A stretch of 64,000 nucleotides of DNA from Sphingomonas dokdonensis (GCF_002197685.1 NZ_NBBI01000001.1:806001-870000); one strand, 5' to 3'; shown: positions 52,979-62,541, counted from the stretch's first letter. Made by a program: numbers and translations. Notes: generated from the letters alone by a model not told the origin.

Positions 52979-53187
52979 TCCACGGGACTCCGCCACCGCC
53001 GTGCCAACGCTTGCGGCACCATCGCCATGCTCCACAAGGATATCAGAACCAGCGCGCCGCCCGTGACCTTTCCCGACACGTCCTGCGCACGCGCGAGCAA
53101 GACGATGCCGAGAACGGCAGCAGCCGCGGTGACCAGTCTGACGAGCACCAGGACGAACCAGCGCGATCGGGCGGGATCAGTAGCCAT
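52975..53187 (-). CDS. Small membrane protein coupled to the ATP12 gene
   Basis: I do not recognise this 70-residue protein. It has two hydrophobic segments, WFVLVLVRLVTAAAAVLGIV and ALVLISLWSMAMVPQAL, with a basic tail. Its TGA overlaps the ATP12 start by four bases, so both are on one message. The ATG at 53187 is chosen because an upstream in-frame start at 53244 reaches into unconserved sequence. The function is unknown; a tie to the ATPase pathway is inference from location. Confidence 0.65.
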   Translation of the reverse strand: MATDPARSRWFVLVLVRLVTAAAAVLGIVLLARAQDVSGKVTGGALVLISLWSMAMVPQALARRWRSPVE

Positions 53188-53366
53188 GTGGCGGCTATGG
53201 CGCAGACGCACCCCTTGCGCCAGCCACGACAAGTCGGTCCGCAAGCGGGATCAAAAGCCATCAACCCTTTGGTTACAGATGGACTTTATGGCTACATTTC
53301 GGCAAATTAGCCTGAGCGGGCCCGGGGGGGCGAGCCTCACATATCGTTAGCAGGAATGGGACGGCG

Positions 53367-53579
53367 ATGGTCGGCGCGGCAGTGTTCTTTTATGGATTGT
53401 TGGTCAGCTTCATTTTTTCGGGCGCATCGCAGAATGCGAAGCTCCAACGCCCAAACCCGCCGATGGTTTCATACCTCGGCTATATGCTGGTTGGGGTGAC
53501 CACGGGCGTTTCGTTGCTGCTGTTTGCCCACGCGCTTGGCCTGTCGATGGGCTACACGCTGCTTTCGCTGACGATCTGA
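53367..53579 (+). CDS. Small membrane protein of unknown function
   Basis: The 70 residues form two hydrophobic segments (AAVFFYGLLVSFIFSGA and YMLVGVTTGVSLLLFAHALG), followed by YTLLSLTI. No family is recognised. The coding call rests on a consistent membrane profile and on its place alone before a long hairpin. The start ATG 53367 has GGGA about 7 bases upstream. The 179 bases upstream, back to the divergent small gene, show no other feature. Confidence 0.55.
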   Translation: MVGAAVFFYGLLVSFIFSGASQNAKLQRPNPPMVSYLGYMLVGVTTGVSLLLFAHALGLSMGYTLLSLTI

Positions 53580-53598
53580 TCGAGAGCCGTTGAATTGC

Positions 53599-53630
53599 AG
53601 CAGCTCACCGGCATGTGCCGATGAGCTGCT
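53599..53630. terminator. Long bidirectional hairpin between convergent genes
   Basis: A 15-bp stem with one mismatch, 53599-53613 with 53616-53630, lies between the stops at 53579 and 53636. The T-run is absent, but placement between two convergent genes favours a shared terminator. Confidence 0.6.
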
Positions 53631-53635
53631 GATCG

Positions 53636-54730
53636 TCAGCGTTCCTGCGCGCCGCCGCGGCCCCGGCGTTCGCCGCGCCGCGCCTTGCGCACCTGCTTGG
53701 CGTGCGCGCGCGCTTTTGCCTTCTGCACCTCACGCGTGGGCGGCGGGCGCGTATCGGCCGGCATCGAATTACCCAGCGACTCCTCGAACCCGAGGTTGGC
53801 GAGGCTCTCGGCGAAGTGGGTCGGCAGTTCAGCGGTGACGTCGATCGCGCCGCCATCGGGATGGTCGACGCGAATGCGCCGCGCATGGAGGTGCATCTTG
53901 CGGCTGATCCCGCCGGTCAGGAACGCCGCGGGGCCACCATATTTGCCGTCGCCGACGATCGGATGGCCGATCGCCGCCATGTGGACGCGCAACTGGTGCG
54001 TGCGGCCGGTGAACGGCTGAAGCTCGACCCAACAGGCGCGATTGCCGGCGCGCTCGATCACGCGATAGCGACTGCGTGCAGGCTGACCGTTTTCCTCATC
54101 GACGTGCATCTTCTCGCCGCCGGTGCCGGGCTGCTTGCCGATCGGCAGGTCGACGGTGCCATCGTCGATCGAAGGCACGCCGACGACGAGTGCCCAATAT
54201 ACCTTCTTGGCCGTGCGCCCAGAAAAGGCGCGGGCGAAAAAGGCAGCGGCGCGCGCCGAACGCGCGACGAGCAGCGCGCCGGACGTATCCTTGTCAAGCC
54301 GGTGGACGAGCTTGGGGCGGCCCTCCGCCTCGAACTGCAACGCGTCGAGCAGACCATCGACATGGGCGGTAGTTTTCGTGCCGCCCTGCGTGGCCAGGCC
54401 GGGCGGCTTGTTGAGCACCAAGGCGGCCTGATCCTTGTGGATCACCATCTCGCGCGCGAACGCGGCCTCGTCCTCGCTGAGCGGCGGGCGCTCCCGTTTG
54501 GGCTTCGCATCCACGCGGACCGGCTCGGGCGGGGGCAGGCGCAGGACCTGACCGGCGGTGACGCGGTCGCCCGGGCCGACGCGCGCGCCATCCAGCCGAA
54601 GCTGCCCGGTGCGCGCCCATTTGGCGACGGTGGTGAAGCTGGTGTCGGGCAGATGCCGCTTGCACCAGCGATCGACGCGGATGCCATCGTCATCCGCCGC
54701 CACCGTGAACTGGCGTACCGTGTCGCTCAT
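53636..54730 (-). CDS. RluA-family pseudouridine synthase
   Basis: This 364-residue enzyme isomerises uridines in rRNA or tRNA. It has an N-terminal S4 RNA-binding domain (GIRVDRWCKRHLPDTSF through LRLDGARVGPGDRV). The catalytic domain contains HRLDKDTSGALLVA with the essential Asp146. A basic C-terminal tail of about 35 residues, rich in Arg, Lys and Ala, adds to RNA binding. The overall layout is closest to RluC. ATG 54730 overlaps the stop of crcB by four bases. Confidence 0.9.
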   Translation of the reverse strand: MSDTVRQFTVAADDDGIRVDRWCKRHLPDTSFTTVAKWARTGQLRLDGARVGPGDRVTAGQVLRLPPPEPVRVDAKPKRERPPLSEDEAAFAREMVIHKDQAALVLNKPPGLATQGGTKTTAHVDGLLDALQFEAEGRPKLVHRLDKDTSGALLVARSARAAAFFARAFSGRTAKKVYWALVVGVPSIDDGTVDLPIGKQPGTGGEKMHVDEENGQPARSRYRVIERAGNRACWVELQPFTGRTHQLRVHMAAIGHPIVGDGKYGGPAAFLTGGISRKMHLHARRIRVDHPDGGAIDVTAELPTHFAESLANLGFEESLGNSMPADTRPPPTREVQKAKARAHAKQVRKARRGERRGRGGAQER

Positions 54731-55101
54731 GCCATCGACCTCGCAAGAGTAGCGCCGAGCGCTAGCGCGGCAATCGAGCCGATAACGGAAAGCGCGACAT
54801 AGCCTGCCATCTGCACGATGGCGCCGCGCTCGATCATCAGCAGCGCATCGAGCGAGAAGGCGGAAAAGGTGGTGAAACCGCCGAGCACGCCAACCGCCAG
54901 GAACAGGCGCCACGGTTCACCGCTGGCGAAGCGCGCCACGGTCGTTGCGACGATCCCCATCATCAATCCGCCGACCAGATTGACGATCAGCGTACCCCAG
55001 GGCCAGCCAGCGCCGAACGCGTGCAGCGCCGCGCGACCGACCAGATGGCGCAGGCCAGCGCCCATCGCGCCGCCCGCCATCACCAAAACCAATGCATTCA
55101 T
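54727..55101 (-). CDS. crcB: Fluoride ion channel
   Basis: This 124-residue CrcB/Fluc protein exports fluoride as a dual-topology dimer. The four membrane helices and the conserved blocks GAGLRHLVGR, GTLIVNLVGGLMMG and GGFTTFSAFS (with the fluoride-lining Phe/Ser/Thr) are intact. It overlaps the pseudouridine synthase start by four bases. The 42 bases upstream, after the lipoprotein gene, fold into a GC hairpin but do not match the fluoride riboswitch consensus, so control by that riboswitch is not supported. Confidence 0.93.
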   Translation of the reverse strand: MNALVLVMAGGAMGAGLRHLVGRAALHAFGAGWPWGTLIVNLVGGLMMGIVATTVARFASGEPWRLFLAVGVLGGFTTFSAFSLDALLMIERGAIVQMAGYVALSVIGSIAALALGATLARSMA

Positions 55102-55143
55102 GCTGCCGCCCCTAGCCCCATGCGGGGCGGGGCGGAAGGGTGC

Positions 55144-55893
55144 TCAACGCGCGTCGTCCACCATCAGGTCGACCGAGGTGCCGCCGCCATCGCGCCGGCG
55201 CACATGGAGCATGAAGGCCGCGGCCGGGCGCGTGCCGGCGAGCACATGGTCGGCACCTTCCATACCGTGGCCGTTGCGATAGCCCGCTTCGCTGGTGCGC
55301 GTGTGATACCAATCGAGCAATCGCTGCGGCGGGGCGGCGCTGACGAAGCTGACCACGCGCAGCGCGCAGCCTTGCTGATCGGCGCCGGCCGCTTCGGTGA
55401 CGCGCGCGTCGGGATAGAGCGGCACCGACTGAGGCAAGCGGTTCGCCCAGTTCGCCGAATAAGCCGTGTTGCGGACGCAATTGGCGGACGCCCCTTGGCT
55501 GGCAGCGAGCGCGCCGAGCGTGAGGGCACGGCGCGCGGCGGCGCATTGCGGGCATTTGTCGGACGCGGCCGGGGCGGTTTTCAGCGCGCCGGCCTCCGCC
55601 TTGAACGCAGCATCGGCGACGTTCTCGGGCGGGAGCCCCAGCGACTCGGGCTGGGCGGGGGGGCGGAGCGTGTCGGCGTTGGCCTGCTGCACCAGCTTGG
55701 GATCGACCATGATCTGATCGCGCAGCGCGGCGGCGATCACCGGATCCTTGTCCGCCCCGACGCTCGCCGCCTGCGCCTGGTTCGCGGCGGCAGGCTGCTC
55801 GTCCGCCGTCTCGCCGCATGCCGCGGCAAGGAGGGCCAGCGTGGCGGCGACGGCGACGCGACCACGGCTTCGCGCGGGGCGGTCGCCGCTCAT
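55144..55893 (-). CDS. Lipoprotein of unknown function
   Basis: The 249 residues start with a basic n-region and a lipobox LLAAAC with Cys26, so this is a secreted lipoprotein. The middle part carries CPQC and three further cysteines, and the C-terminal half includes LPQSVPLYPDARVTEAAGADQQG, a motif seen in several hypothetical periplasmic proteins. No family with known function is recognised. The ATG at 55893 is preferred because the lipobox then lies near the N-terminus. It is followed on the same strand by crcB 42 bases downstream. Confidence 0.75.
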   Translation of the reverse strand: MSGDRPARSRGRVAVAATLALLAAACGETADEQPAAANQAQAASVGADKDPVIAAALRDQIMVDPKLVQQANADTLRPPAQPESLGLPPENVADAAFKAEAGALKTAPAASDKCPQCAAARRALTLGALAASQGASANCVRNTAYSANWANRLPQSVPLYPDARVTEAAGADQQGCALRVVSFVSAAPPQRLLDWYHTRTSEAGYRNGHGMEGADHVLAGTRPAAAFMLHVRRRDGGGTSVDLMVDDAR

Positions 55894-55959
55894 GCTGACG
55901 CTAGCCCTGGCATGTGTCTCGCCCTTGTAACACACTGGCTTTCTCTCCATGTAGCGGCC

Positions 55960-56181
55960 ATGCTCAATATCGTTTCGATCCTGATCGGCCTTGTCACCCT
56001 CGCGCTCGGTCTGGTGGCGTTCATGCCCCTGCTGGGGTGGATGAACTGGCTGGTGATCCCGATCGGCATCGTCGGGGCGGCGGTGGGGGCGTTGTCGTCC
56101 AGCAATGGCGGGCGCAACCTCAACATCGTGCTGATCATCATCTTCGCGCTGCGCCTGATGCTGGGCGGCGGGATCATCTGA
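55960..56181 (+). CDS. Small membrane protein of unknown function
   Basis: The 73 residues are almost entirely hydrophobic: MLNIVSILIGLVTLALGL, LLGWMNWLVIPIGIVGAAVG and LNIVLIIIFALRLMLGG, about three membrane helices with a short polar turn SSSNGGRN. No family is assigned. It is divergent from the lipoprotein gene with 66 bases between starts and converges on the SEL1/SPOR gene with 23 bases between stops. A role is not inferred. Confidence 0.7.
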   Translation: MLNIVSILIGLVTLALGLVAFMPLLGWMNWLVIPIGIVGAAVGALSSSNGGRNLNIVLIIIFALRLMLGGGII

Positions 56182-56204
56182 GCCGAGCCGCCCGATCGCC
56201 GACG

Positions 56205-57170
56205 TCAGGGTGCGACAACGACGCAGCTGACACCGGCCTTGGTGCACGCCTGTTGCGCGGCGCTGCGCGAGGCGAAGCCGGTTGCCTGTAGCCGCGTGAC
56301 GCCGCCGGCGGCGACATAGGCGGGGCTGCCGCCGGTGCGGCTGCCGACCTTTGCCCACAGGCTGCGCGCGTTGCTCGCGTCGCGGAAGGCGCCGAGCTGG
56401 ATGCGCCAGGCGCCGCCCGTGGCTGCCGGAGCGGCCGGGGTCGGCGCTGCCGCTTTCGCGGGCGCCGGCGAGGCGGTGCGCGTCGGGGTAGGCATCGGCG
56501 CGGCGCGGACCGCTGCGGCGGGCGGGGTGGTGGCGACGCGCGGCGGCGTGGTGGTGCCGGAGACGGTGCCGCCGGTCGGCGTGGCAGGGAGGCGCGTTGC
56601 GAGCGCGCGGCTGTCCGCCTCATACTTGCGCGCGAGGGTCAGTCCCTCCTGCCGCTGTGCCTCCGGGATATACTGGTCCATCTGCGCAAGCGTCTGCGAC
56701 GCCTGCGGCAGGCCCTGCTGCGAGGAGCGGTTGACTAGTGCATAGGCCCGCACCCAGTCGCGCGGCACGCCATCTGCGTTGAACAGCATGGTGCCGAGCA
56801 CGAGCTGCGCGCGGCGTTCGCCGCGGGCGACGGACTTTTCTAGCCACGGCAGCGCTTCGGTCTTCTTGCCGTCCTGAAAGAGCGCGAGGCCGTAATTGTC
56901 GATCGCCTGATTGTGACCCTGCGCGGCCGCCTTGCGGAACCATTCAATCGCGGTGGGAAGGCTGGCTGGGACGCCGCGCCCGAGCTTGAACGCTTGCCCG
57001 AGGTTGAACTGGGCATCGCTGTCGCCGGCCGCCGCGAGCGGGCGCCAGATGTCCACCGCCGCCTTGTAATCGCCGCGGCTCCAGGCATCGACGCCCTGCT
57101 TCACGTCAGCGCCGGCGACGCCCGCGACAAACACCGCCGCGACGGCCCCAGCAAGATACGCATTCTTCAT
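56205..57170 (-). CDS. Secreted SEL1/TPR repeat protein with C-terminal SPOR domain
   Basis: The 321 residues have a signal peptide MKNAYLAGAVAAVFVAGVAG and several SEL1-type repeats (AQFNLGQAFKLGRGVP, AIDNYGLALFQDG, AQLVLGTMLFNADGVPRD). A Pro/Thr/Ala-rich linker of about 60 residues and a C-terminal SPOR domain (WRIQLGAFRDASNARSLW) follow. SPOR domains bind denuded septal peptidoglycan, so this is probably a periplasmic protein acting at division or cell-wall sites. Its neighbour across a 245-base divergent region is another SPOR protein. Confidence 0.9.
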   Translation of the reverse strand: MKNAYLAGAVAAVFVAGVAGADVKQGVDAWSRGDYKAAVDIWRPLAAAGDSDAQFNLGQAFKLGRGVPASLPTAIEWFRKAAAQGHNQAIDNYGLALFQDGKKTEALPWLEKSVARGERRAQLVLGTMLFNADGVPRDWVRAYALVNRSSQQGLPQASQTLAQMDQYIPEAQRQEGLTLARKYEADSRALATRLPATPTGGTVSGTTTPPRVATTPPAAAVRAAPMPTPTRTASPAPAKAAAPTPAAPAATGGAWRIQLGAFRDASNARSLWAKVGSRTGGSPAYVAAGGVTRLQATGFASRSAAQQACTKAGVSCVVVAP

Positions 57171-57415
57171 TCGTTTTTCCCCGAATTACCCGCGAGCATT
57201 CTGCCGATCGAGCGTGATGTGGACGCGCGAGGTTACTTCAACGCTAACCGGCGAACCGCGCCGCCAATGGCGACGCGGCGCTGGCGTTTACCATTCCTTA
57301 TCATCGCATTGGCATCAAGCGCACGAGAGGGAGAAACCCTGCGGCGCAAGCGGATTCCCGGCTTGGGACGTGAGGTTGAGGCTCCCGGTAGAGAATTGGC
57401 TCGGGGGAACCGACG
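57171..57415. other. Divergent intergenic region with one GC-rich hairpin
   Basis: The 245 bases between the two SPOR genes hold a 7-bp inverted repeat, 57258-57264 with 57275-57281. No clear promoter hexamers were found. Short frames inside it show no family sequence and are not called. Confidence 0.4.
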
Positions 57416-58699
57416 ATGAACAAGCGCGCACTTGCAGGTCTCAGCCTTTCGGCGCTGATGCTGGGCGGAACAATGGTCGGATGCGCGCAGGGCGGCATCT
57501 CGACCGCGAGCACGCGCAGCGACGCGGCGCTCGCCAAACATGCGGCGCGCAATGCCGAAAAGGCCAACGAGGCGCTGGCCAAGGGCGATACGGCGAAGGC
57601 GATCGGCTATGCCGAGGCCGCGGTGGCCGGCGCGCCGACGAACGCCGACTATCGCGCGCTGCTGGGCGGGGCCTATCTGAAGGCCGGCCGGTTTACCTCG
57701 GCGCACGCGGCCTATGCCGACGTGCTGAGCCTGTCGCCCGAGAACGGCAAGGCGGCACTGAACCTTGCGCTCGCCATGATCGCCGAGGGGCAGTGGGACG
57801 AGGCGCGCAGCCATCTGGAAGACCATGCCGCGATCGTGCCGGCGAGCGACCGCGGGCTGGCGATCGCGCTGGCGGGCGATCCGGCGGGCGGCGTCGAGGT
57901 GCTGACGGCAGCGGCGCGGACGCCGGGTGCTGACGCGAAGACGCGGCAGAATCTGGCGCTGGCGCTCGCGCTGGCGGGCCGCTGGGCCGAATCGCGGCAG
58001 ATCGCCGGGATCGACATGGCACCGACCGATGCGGACGCTCGGGTGATGCAGTGGGCGAGCTTTGCCAAGCCGGTTGGCGCGGCGGATCAGGTCTCCGCGC
58101 TGCTGGGCGTAACGCCGGTGAAGGATCCGGGCCAGCCGGTCGCGTTGGCGCTGAAAACGCCGGCCCCGGCGAGCAATCCGGCCGAGCAGGTGATGCTGGC
58201 CGAAGCGACGCCGGCGCCCGAAGCTCAGGAAGCAGCGCCGGTGGCGGTCGCGGCGGCTGAGGGCGACGCCGGATCAGGCCCGCGGGTCGTTTTTGCCGCG
58301 CGCCGCGAGGTGGTGCAGGCATTGCCACAGGGCGCGTCTCGGCCGCAGCGCGTGATGGCTGCGGCGCGCGAGGTGAAGCTCGCCTCGGCAGATACCGTTG
58401 CCAAGCCCAAGAGCGGGTCGTGGTTCGTGCAGCTTGGCGCGTACGACTCGGCAGCGGTGGCGAAGGACGCGTGGGACCGCGCGCAGCAGCGCTATCCGGC
58501 CTTCGCCGGCGAGACGCCGACGGGCATGGCGTTCAAGTCCTTCTACCGCCTGTCGATCGGTGGCTTCTCGCGCGGGGATGCCAATGCCATGTGCCGCGGC
58601 TATCGCGCCAAGGGCGGGGCGTGCTTCGTGCGGACGGGCGCTGGCGACCAGACGGCGAGCTGGGTCAAGCCGGCCAAGGTGCAGATGGCCGGCCGCTAA
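57416..58699 (+). CDS. Lipoprotein with TPR-like repeats and C-terminal SPOR domain
   Basis: The 427-residue precursor has a lipobox TMVGC with Cys23. Tetratricopeptide-like helices follow (EKANEALAKGDTAKAIGYAE, DYRALLGGAYLKAGRFTSA, GKAALNLALAMIAEGQWDEA), then a low-complexity Ala/Pro/Glu linker and a C-terminal SPOR domain (WFVQLGAYDSAAVAKDAW to KSFYRLSIGGFSRGDA). It is probably anchored in the outer membrane and binds septal cell wall. The ATG has GGGGGAA about 7 bases upstream. It is divergent from the SEL1/SPOR gene and converges on the pyrC-like gene. Confidence 0.88.
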   Translation: MNKRALAGLSLSALMLGGTMVGCAQGGISTASTRSDAALAKHAARNAEKANEALAKGDTAKAIGYAEAAVAGAPTNADYRALLGGAYLKAGRFTSAHAAYADVLSLSPENGKAALNLALAMIAEGQWDEARSHLEDHAAIVPASDRGLAIALAGDPAGGVEVLTAAARTPGADAKTRQNLALALALAGRWAESRQIAGIDMAPTDADARVMQWASFAKPVGAADQVSALLGVTPVKDPGQPVALALKTPAPASNPAEQVMLAEATPAPEAQEAAPVAVAAAEGDAGSGPRVVFAARREVVQALPQGASRPQRVMAAAREVKLASADTVAKPKSGSWFVQLGAYDSAAVAKDAWDRAQQRYPAFAGETPTGMAFKSFYRLSIGGFSRGDANAMCRGYRAKGGACFVRTGAGDQTASWVKPAKVQMAGR

Positions 58700-58723
58700 C
58701 GCTCCCGCCTCGGCTGCCGGCGC

Positions 58724-59935
58724 TCAGGCGAGTGCCCGGCCACCCTTGAACAAGCGAAGCACGCGGCCCTGTACCGGTAATCCGTCGAACGGCGTGTTGC
58801 CGGCGGCGCCGGGCAATGTGTCGGCGTTGATCTGCCATGGCGCGTCGGGGTCGACGAGCATGAGATCGGCCTCGGCGCCGGGCTGAAGCGAGCCGGTGTC
58901 GATGCCCAGCACCGCGGCGGGATTGCGCGACAGCATCGCCATGAGGCGCGGCAAGGCGACGCGATCGTCGCGCACCAGCCCTAGCGCGAGCGGCAGCAAC
59001 GTGGCCGCGCCAGCCGCGCCGGCACTCGCATCGGCGAAGGGCAGGCGCTTTTCCTCGGGACCACGCGGATCGTGACCGGAGCACAGCACATCGATCGTGC
59101 CGTCGGCGAGCGCGGCGAGCGCGGCGCGGCGATCCTCCTCCGCGCGGAGCGGGGGCGACAGCCGGGTGAAGGTGCGAAAGTCGCTGACCGCGTTATCGGA
59201 CAACAGCAGATGCGCCGGGGTGATCCCGCAGGTGACGGCCACGCCGCGCCGCTTCGCCGCACGCACCAGATCGAAGCCCGCAGCGGTAGTCACCTGACGC
59301 AGGTGGAGCCGGGCACCGGCGGCCTCGGCAAGCATCAGGTCGCGCGCGATGGCGATCGGCTCGGCCAGCGCGGGGGCGGCAGACAGGCCGAGGCGCGTGG
59401 CGGTTTCGCCCTCGGTGGCGACGGCGTCACCGACCAGACCGGCATCCTCCGAATGGACCACCACCGCGAGGCCGAGATCGCGGGCGTAGGCGAGCACGCG
59501 CGCCATGACTCCCGAATCGGCAATCCAGCTGCGTCCGGTGCCGACCGCGCGTGCACCGGCCGAGGCGCAGATTGCCATCTCAGCCAGGTCCGTCCCCTCC
59601 AGCCCGCGAGTCGCGGCGGCGATCGGATGGATCCACAGGTTCGGGCGACCGATGAGGGCGGAGCGCTGAACGATACCGGGCTCGTCGAGCACCGGGCGCT
59701 GATCGGGCATCAGGCCGACGCGCACGATGCCGCCGGCGCGAAATGCCCCGTGATCGATGCTGGCGACGCCAAGGTCCACGATGGCTGGTGCGAGGAGAGC
59801 GCCGCGGCAGTCGATAACCTGCGCGTCATCCGCAGCGTCGACGATGCGGCCATCGGCGACGAAGAGGTCGCCGCGCCGTTCGCCGGCGACGGGGCAGATG
59901 ATGCGGGCATCGCGGAAGTGCAGCGCGCGGCTCAT
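58724..59935 (-). CDS. Dihydroorotase-like protein without metal-binding motif (PyrC', probably non-catalytic)
   Basis: This 403-residue amidohydrolase-fold protein is clearly related to dihydroorotase, the third step of pyrimidine synthesis, but looks dead. The HxH pair that follows strand 1 in active enzymes reads DLGVA here (in [15 protein letters not shown]). The usual H of the HVST block is Q ([11 protein letters not shown]). The TDHAPH block with the catalytic Asp reads SGHDPRG. In Pseudomonas and others such a PyrC' is a structural partner of aspartate carbamoyltransferase. That fits here, as it overlaps pyrB by four bases (ATGA), which also fixes the start at 59935. An active dihydroorotase should be elsewhere in the genome. 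Confidence 0.88.
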   Translation of the reverse strand: MSRALHFRDARIICPVAGERRGDLFVADGRIVDAADDAQVIDCRGALLAPAIVDLGVASIDHGAFRAGGIVRVGLMPDQRPVLDEPGIVQRSALIGRPNLWIHPIAAATRGLEGTDLAEMAICASAGARAVGTGRSWIADSGVMARVLAYARDLGLAVVVHSEDAGLVGDAVATEGETATRLGLSAAPALAEPIAIARDLMLAEAAGARLHLRQVTTAAGFDLVRAAKRRGVAVTCGITPAHLLLSDNAVSDFRTFTRLSPPLRAEEDRRAALAALADGTIDVLCSGHDPRGPEEKRLPFADASAGAAGAATLLPLALGLVRDDRVALPRLMAMLSRNPAAVLGIDTGSLQPGAEADLMLVDPDAPWQINADTLPGAAGNTPFDGLPVQGRVLRLFKGGRALA

Positions 59936-60921
59936 GCCCAGCCCTCCACGCGGCGCGCTCGGCGGGTGAGGACGTCGAGGCATGCCATGCGCACGGCAAC
60001 GCCCATCTCTACCTGTTCGGTGATGGCGGACCGTTCCGCATGATCGGCGACGTTCGAGTCGATCTCGACGCCGCGGTTCATCGGGCCGGGGTGCATGACG
60101 AGCGCGTCGGGCTTGGCGCGCGCGAGTCGCTCCAGCGTCAGGCCGTAGCGCAGATGGTATTCGCGCGAGGAGGGGACGTAGCCGCCCGACATCCGTTCGG
60201 TCTGGAGCCGCAGCATCATGACGACATCGGCACCGTCGAGCGCGGCATCAAAATCGGTAAAGGGCGTGACGCCCATCCGCTCGATCGCGGGCGGCATCAG
60301 CGTGGACGGCGCGCAGACGCGAACCTCGGCGGCGAGCGCGGTGAGCGCAAGGATGTTCGACCGCGCGACTCGGCTGTGCAGCACGTCGCCGCAGATCACC
60401 ACGCGCTGATTGTGGATCGTGCCGCGGCGGCGGCGGATCGTAAGCGCGTCGAGCAGCGCCTGAGTCGGGTGTTCGTGGCGGCCATCGCCGGCGTTGAGGA
60501 CGGGGCAATCGACCTTGTCGGCGATCAGCCGCACCGCGCCCGAGGACATGTGGCGAATGACGATCACGTCGGCGCGCATCGCGTTGAGCGTCATCGCCGT
60601 GTCGATCAGCGTTTCGCCCTTCTTCACGCTGGACTGGGCGGCGTGCATGTTGACCACGTCGGCACCGAGCCGCTTGCCGGCGATCTCGAAGCTGAGCAGC
60701 GTGCGGGTCGAGTTTTCGAAGAACGCGTTGATCTGCGTCAGCCCGGCGAGCCGCTTGTCGGGGACGCCGCGCTCGCGATTGGCGGCGATCCAGTTTTCCG
60801 CTTCATCGAGCAGGAACGCGATCTCGTGCGGCTCTAACCCCTCGATCCCGGTGAGGTGGCGGTGCGGGAAAACGGCACCGCCAGGGATGAGGGAGGCGGG
60901 GCGGTGGTCCGAGGCAGGCAT
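59932..60921 (-). CDS. pyrB: Aspartate carbamoyltransferase, catalytic subunit
   Basis: This 329-residue enzyme joins carbamoyl phosphate and aspartate, the first committed step of pyrimidine synthesis. The carbamoyl-phosphate loop is [13 protein letters not shown] near residues 67-79, and [12 protein letters not shown] carries the second signature. The [12 protein letters not shown] segment and [11 protein letters not shown] complete it. No pyrI is near; the adjacent dead dihydroorotase probably takes part in assembly. The ATG at 60921 is the only good start, with no obvious attenuator upstream. Confidence 0.95.
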   Translation of the reverse strand: MPASDHRPASLIPGGAVFPHRHLTGIEGLEPHEIAFLLDEAENWIAANRERGVPDKRLAGLTQINAFFENSTRTLLSFEIAGKRLGADVVNMHAAQSSVKKGETLIDTAMTLNAMRADVIVIRHMSSGAVRLIADKVDCPVLNAGDGRHEHPTQALLDALTIRRRRGTIHNQRVVICGDVLHSRVARSNILALTALAAEVRVCAPSTLMPPAIERMGVTPFTDFDAALDGADVVMMLRLQTERMSGGYVPSSREYHLRYGLTLERLARAKPDALVMHPGPMNRGVEIDSNVADHAERSAITEQVEMGVAVRMACLDVLTRRARRVEGWA

Positions 60922-60973
60922 CGGGATGGGCAGGTAATCCCCGCGCGCCAGGGTGGCAAGCGGGGCTGCAATC

Positions 60974-61005
60974 CCTCGCCGCCACCGAGACCGATGGCGG
61001 CGAGG
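60974..61005 (-). terminator. Hairpin after gatB
   Basis: A perfect 10-bp stem, 60974-60983 with 60996-61005, plus one A-T pair in the loop, begins 8 bases after the gatB stop. There is no T-run, so it may be a processing or terminator hairpin. Confidence 0.5.
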
Positions 61006-61013
61006 ATCCTTGC

Positions 61014-62465
61014 TTAGCCGAGCGCCTTTTTCAGCAGGTCGTTAACGACCTGCGGATTGGCCTTGCCGCCCATCGCCTTCATCGTCTGGCCGACGAAGAA
61101 GCCGAACAGCGCGACCTTGCCGCCGCGATATTGCTCGAGCTGGTTCGGGTTCTTGGCCAGTACGTCGGCGATCACCGCCTCGATCGCGCCAGTGTCGCTG
61201 GTCTGCTTGAGGCCGCGCTCCTCAACGATCTTGCCCGGCGCGTCGCCGGTTTCGAGCATCACCTCGAACACCTGCTTGGCGAGGCTGCCCGACAATGTGC
61301 CGTCAGCGACCAGCGCGAGCAGCTCGGCGGCCTGACCGGGGGTGACCGGCGACTCAGTGATGTCCTTGCCGATGCGGTTGAGCGCGCCGAACAGCTCGCC
61401 CGTGACCCAGTTGGAGGCCGCAGCGGGGGCGGCGCCCTCATCGAGCAACGTGTCGAACCAGCGCGCGGTCTCGACCTCGGCGGTCAGCACCTCGGCATTG
61501 TACGGCGTGATGCCGAGCGCCTCGTAGCGCTTGCGCTTGGCGTCGGGCAACTCGGGCAGCGAGGCGCGGCATTCCTCGAGGAAGGCGTCGTCGAGCTCAA
61601 GCGGGAGCAGATCGGGATCGGGGAAGTAGCGGTAATCGTGCGCGTCTTCCTTCGACCGCATCGAGCGCGTGGTGCCGGTGTCCGGATTGAACAGCCGGGT
61701 TTCCTGGACGATCTTGCCGCCAGACTCGAGCACGTCGACCTGACGGTTCGCCTCATGCTCGATCGCGGCCATGACGAAGCGGACAGAGTTGACGTTCTTC
61801 GTCTCAGTCCGCGTGCCGAACTCCTCGCCGGGCTTGCGCACGCTGACGTTGACGTCGGCACGCATCGAGCCTTCCTCCATGTTGCCGTCGCACGAGCCGA
61901 CGTAGCGCAGGATCGCGCGCAGCTTGCGCAGGTACGCGCCGGCTTCGGATGGCGAGCGCATGTCGGGGCGGCTGACGATCTCCATCAGCGCGACGCCCGA
62001 GCGATTGAGGTCGACGTAGGAGCGGGTGGGGTGCTGATCGTGCATCAGCTTGCCCGCATCCTGCTCGACATGGATGCGCTCGACACCAATCGTCTTGACG
62101 GTCTCGCCATCCTCGATCTCGACCGAACCTTCGCCGACAAGCGGATGATAAAGCTGAGAAATCTGATAGCCCTGCGGCAGATCGGCGTAGAAGTAATTCT
62201 TGCGATCGAAGCGCGACCATTTGTTGATGGCAGCGTCGATCGCCATGCCGGTACGCACAGCCTGGCGGATGCATTCGCGGTTCGGCACCGGCAGCATGCC
62301 GGGCATCGCGGCGTCGATCAGGCTGACCTGCGAGTTCGGCTCGGCACCGAATGCGGTGGCGGCGCCGGAGAAGAGCTTGGCGTTGGAGGTTACCTGCGCG
62401 TGCACTTCGAGGCCGATCACGACCTCCCAATCGCCCGTGGCGCCCTTGATGCGATAATCAGTCAT
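61014..62465 (-). CDS. gatB: Aspartyl/glutamyl-tRNA amidotransferase subunit B
   Basis: This 483-residue subunit of GatCAB binds misacylated Glu-tRNA(Gln) or Asp-tRNA(Asn) and phosphorylates it before amidation. The block [36 protein letters not shown] and [16 protein letters not shown] are characteristic, and the C-terminal YqeY-like tail ends in [20 protein letters not shown] 62465 has AGGAC close upstream. It lies 76 bases after gatA on the same strand; that gap holds a 6-bp GC hairpin (62488-62493 with 62501-62506). Confidence 0.95.
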   Translation of the reverse strand: MTDYRIKGATGDWEVVIGLEVHAQVTSNAKLFSGAATAFGAEPNSQVSLIDAAMPGMLPVPNRECIRQAVRTGMAIDAAINKWSRFDRKNYFYADLPQGYQISQLYHPLVGEGSVEIEDGETVKTIGVERIHVEQDAGKLMHDQHPTRSYVDLNRSGVALMEIVSRPDMRSPSEAGAYLRKLRAILRYVGSCDGNMEEGSMRADVNVSVRKPGEEFGTRTETKNVNSVRFVMAAIEHEANRQVDVLESGGKIVQETRLFNPDTGTTRSMRSKEDAHDYRYFPDPDLLPLELDDAFLEECRASLPELPDAKRKRYEALGITPYNAEVLTAEVETARWFDTLLDEGAAPAAASNWVTGELFGALNRIGKDITESPVTPGQAAELLALVADGTLSGSLAKQVFEVMLETGDAPGKIVEERGLKQTSDTGAIEAVIADVLAKNPNQLEQYRGGKVALFGFFVGQTMKAMGGKANPQVVNDLLKKALG

Positions 62466-62541
62466 AGTCCTGAACACCCGTTCGGGCCGGGGCAGCCATG
62501 GCCCCGCCCATCCTTCTGGGAAATCTTACGCGCTGCGAGAC

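Noticed and set aside
55102-55143. Possible fluoride riboswitch before crcB
   Set aside because: The 42-base gap forms a GC hairpin but lacks the conserved fluoride riboswitch core sequence.
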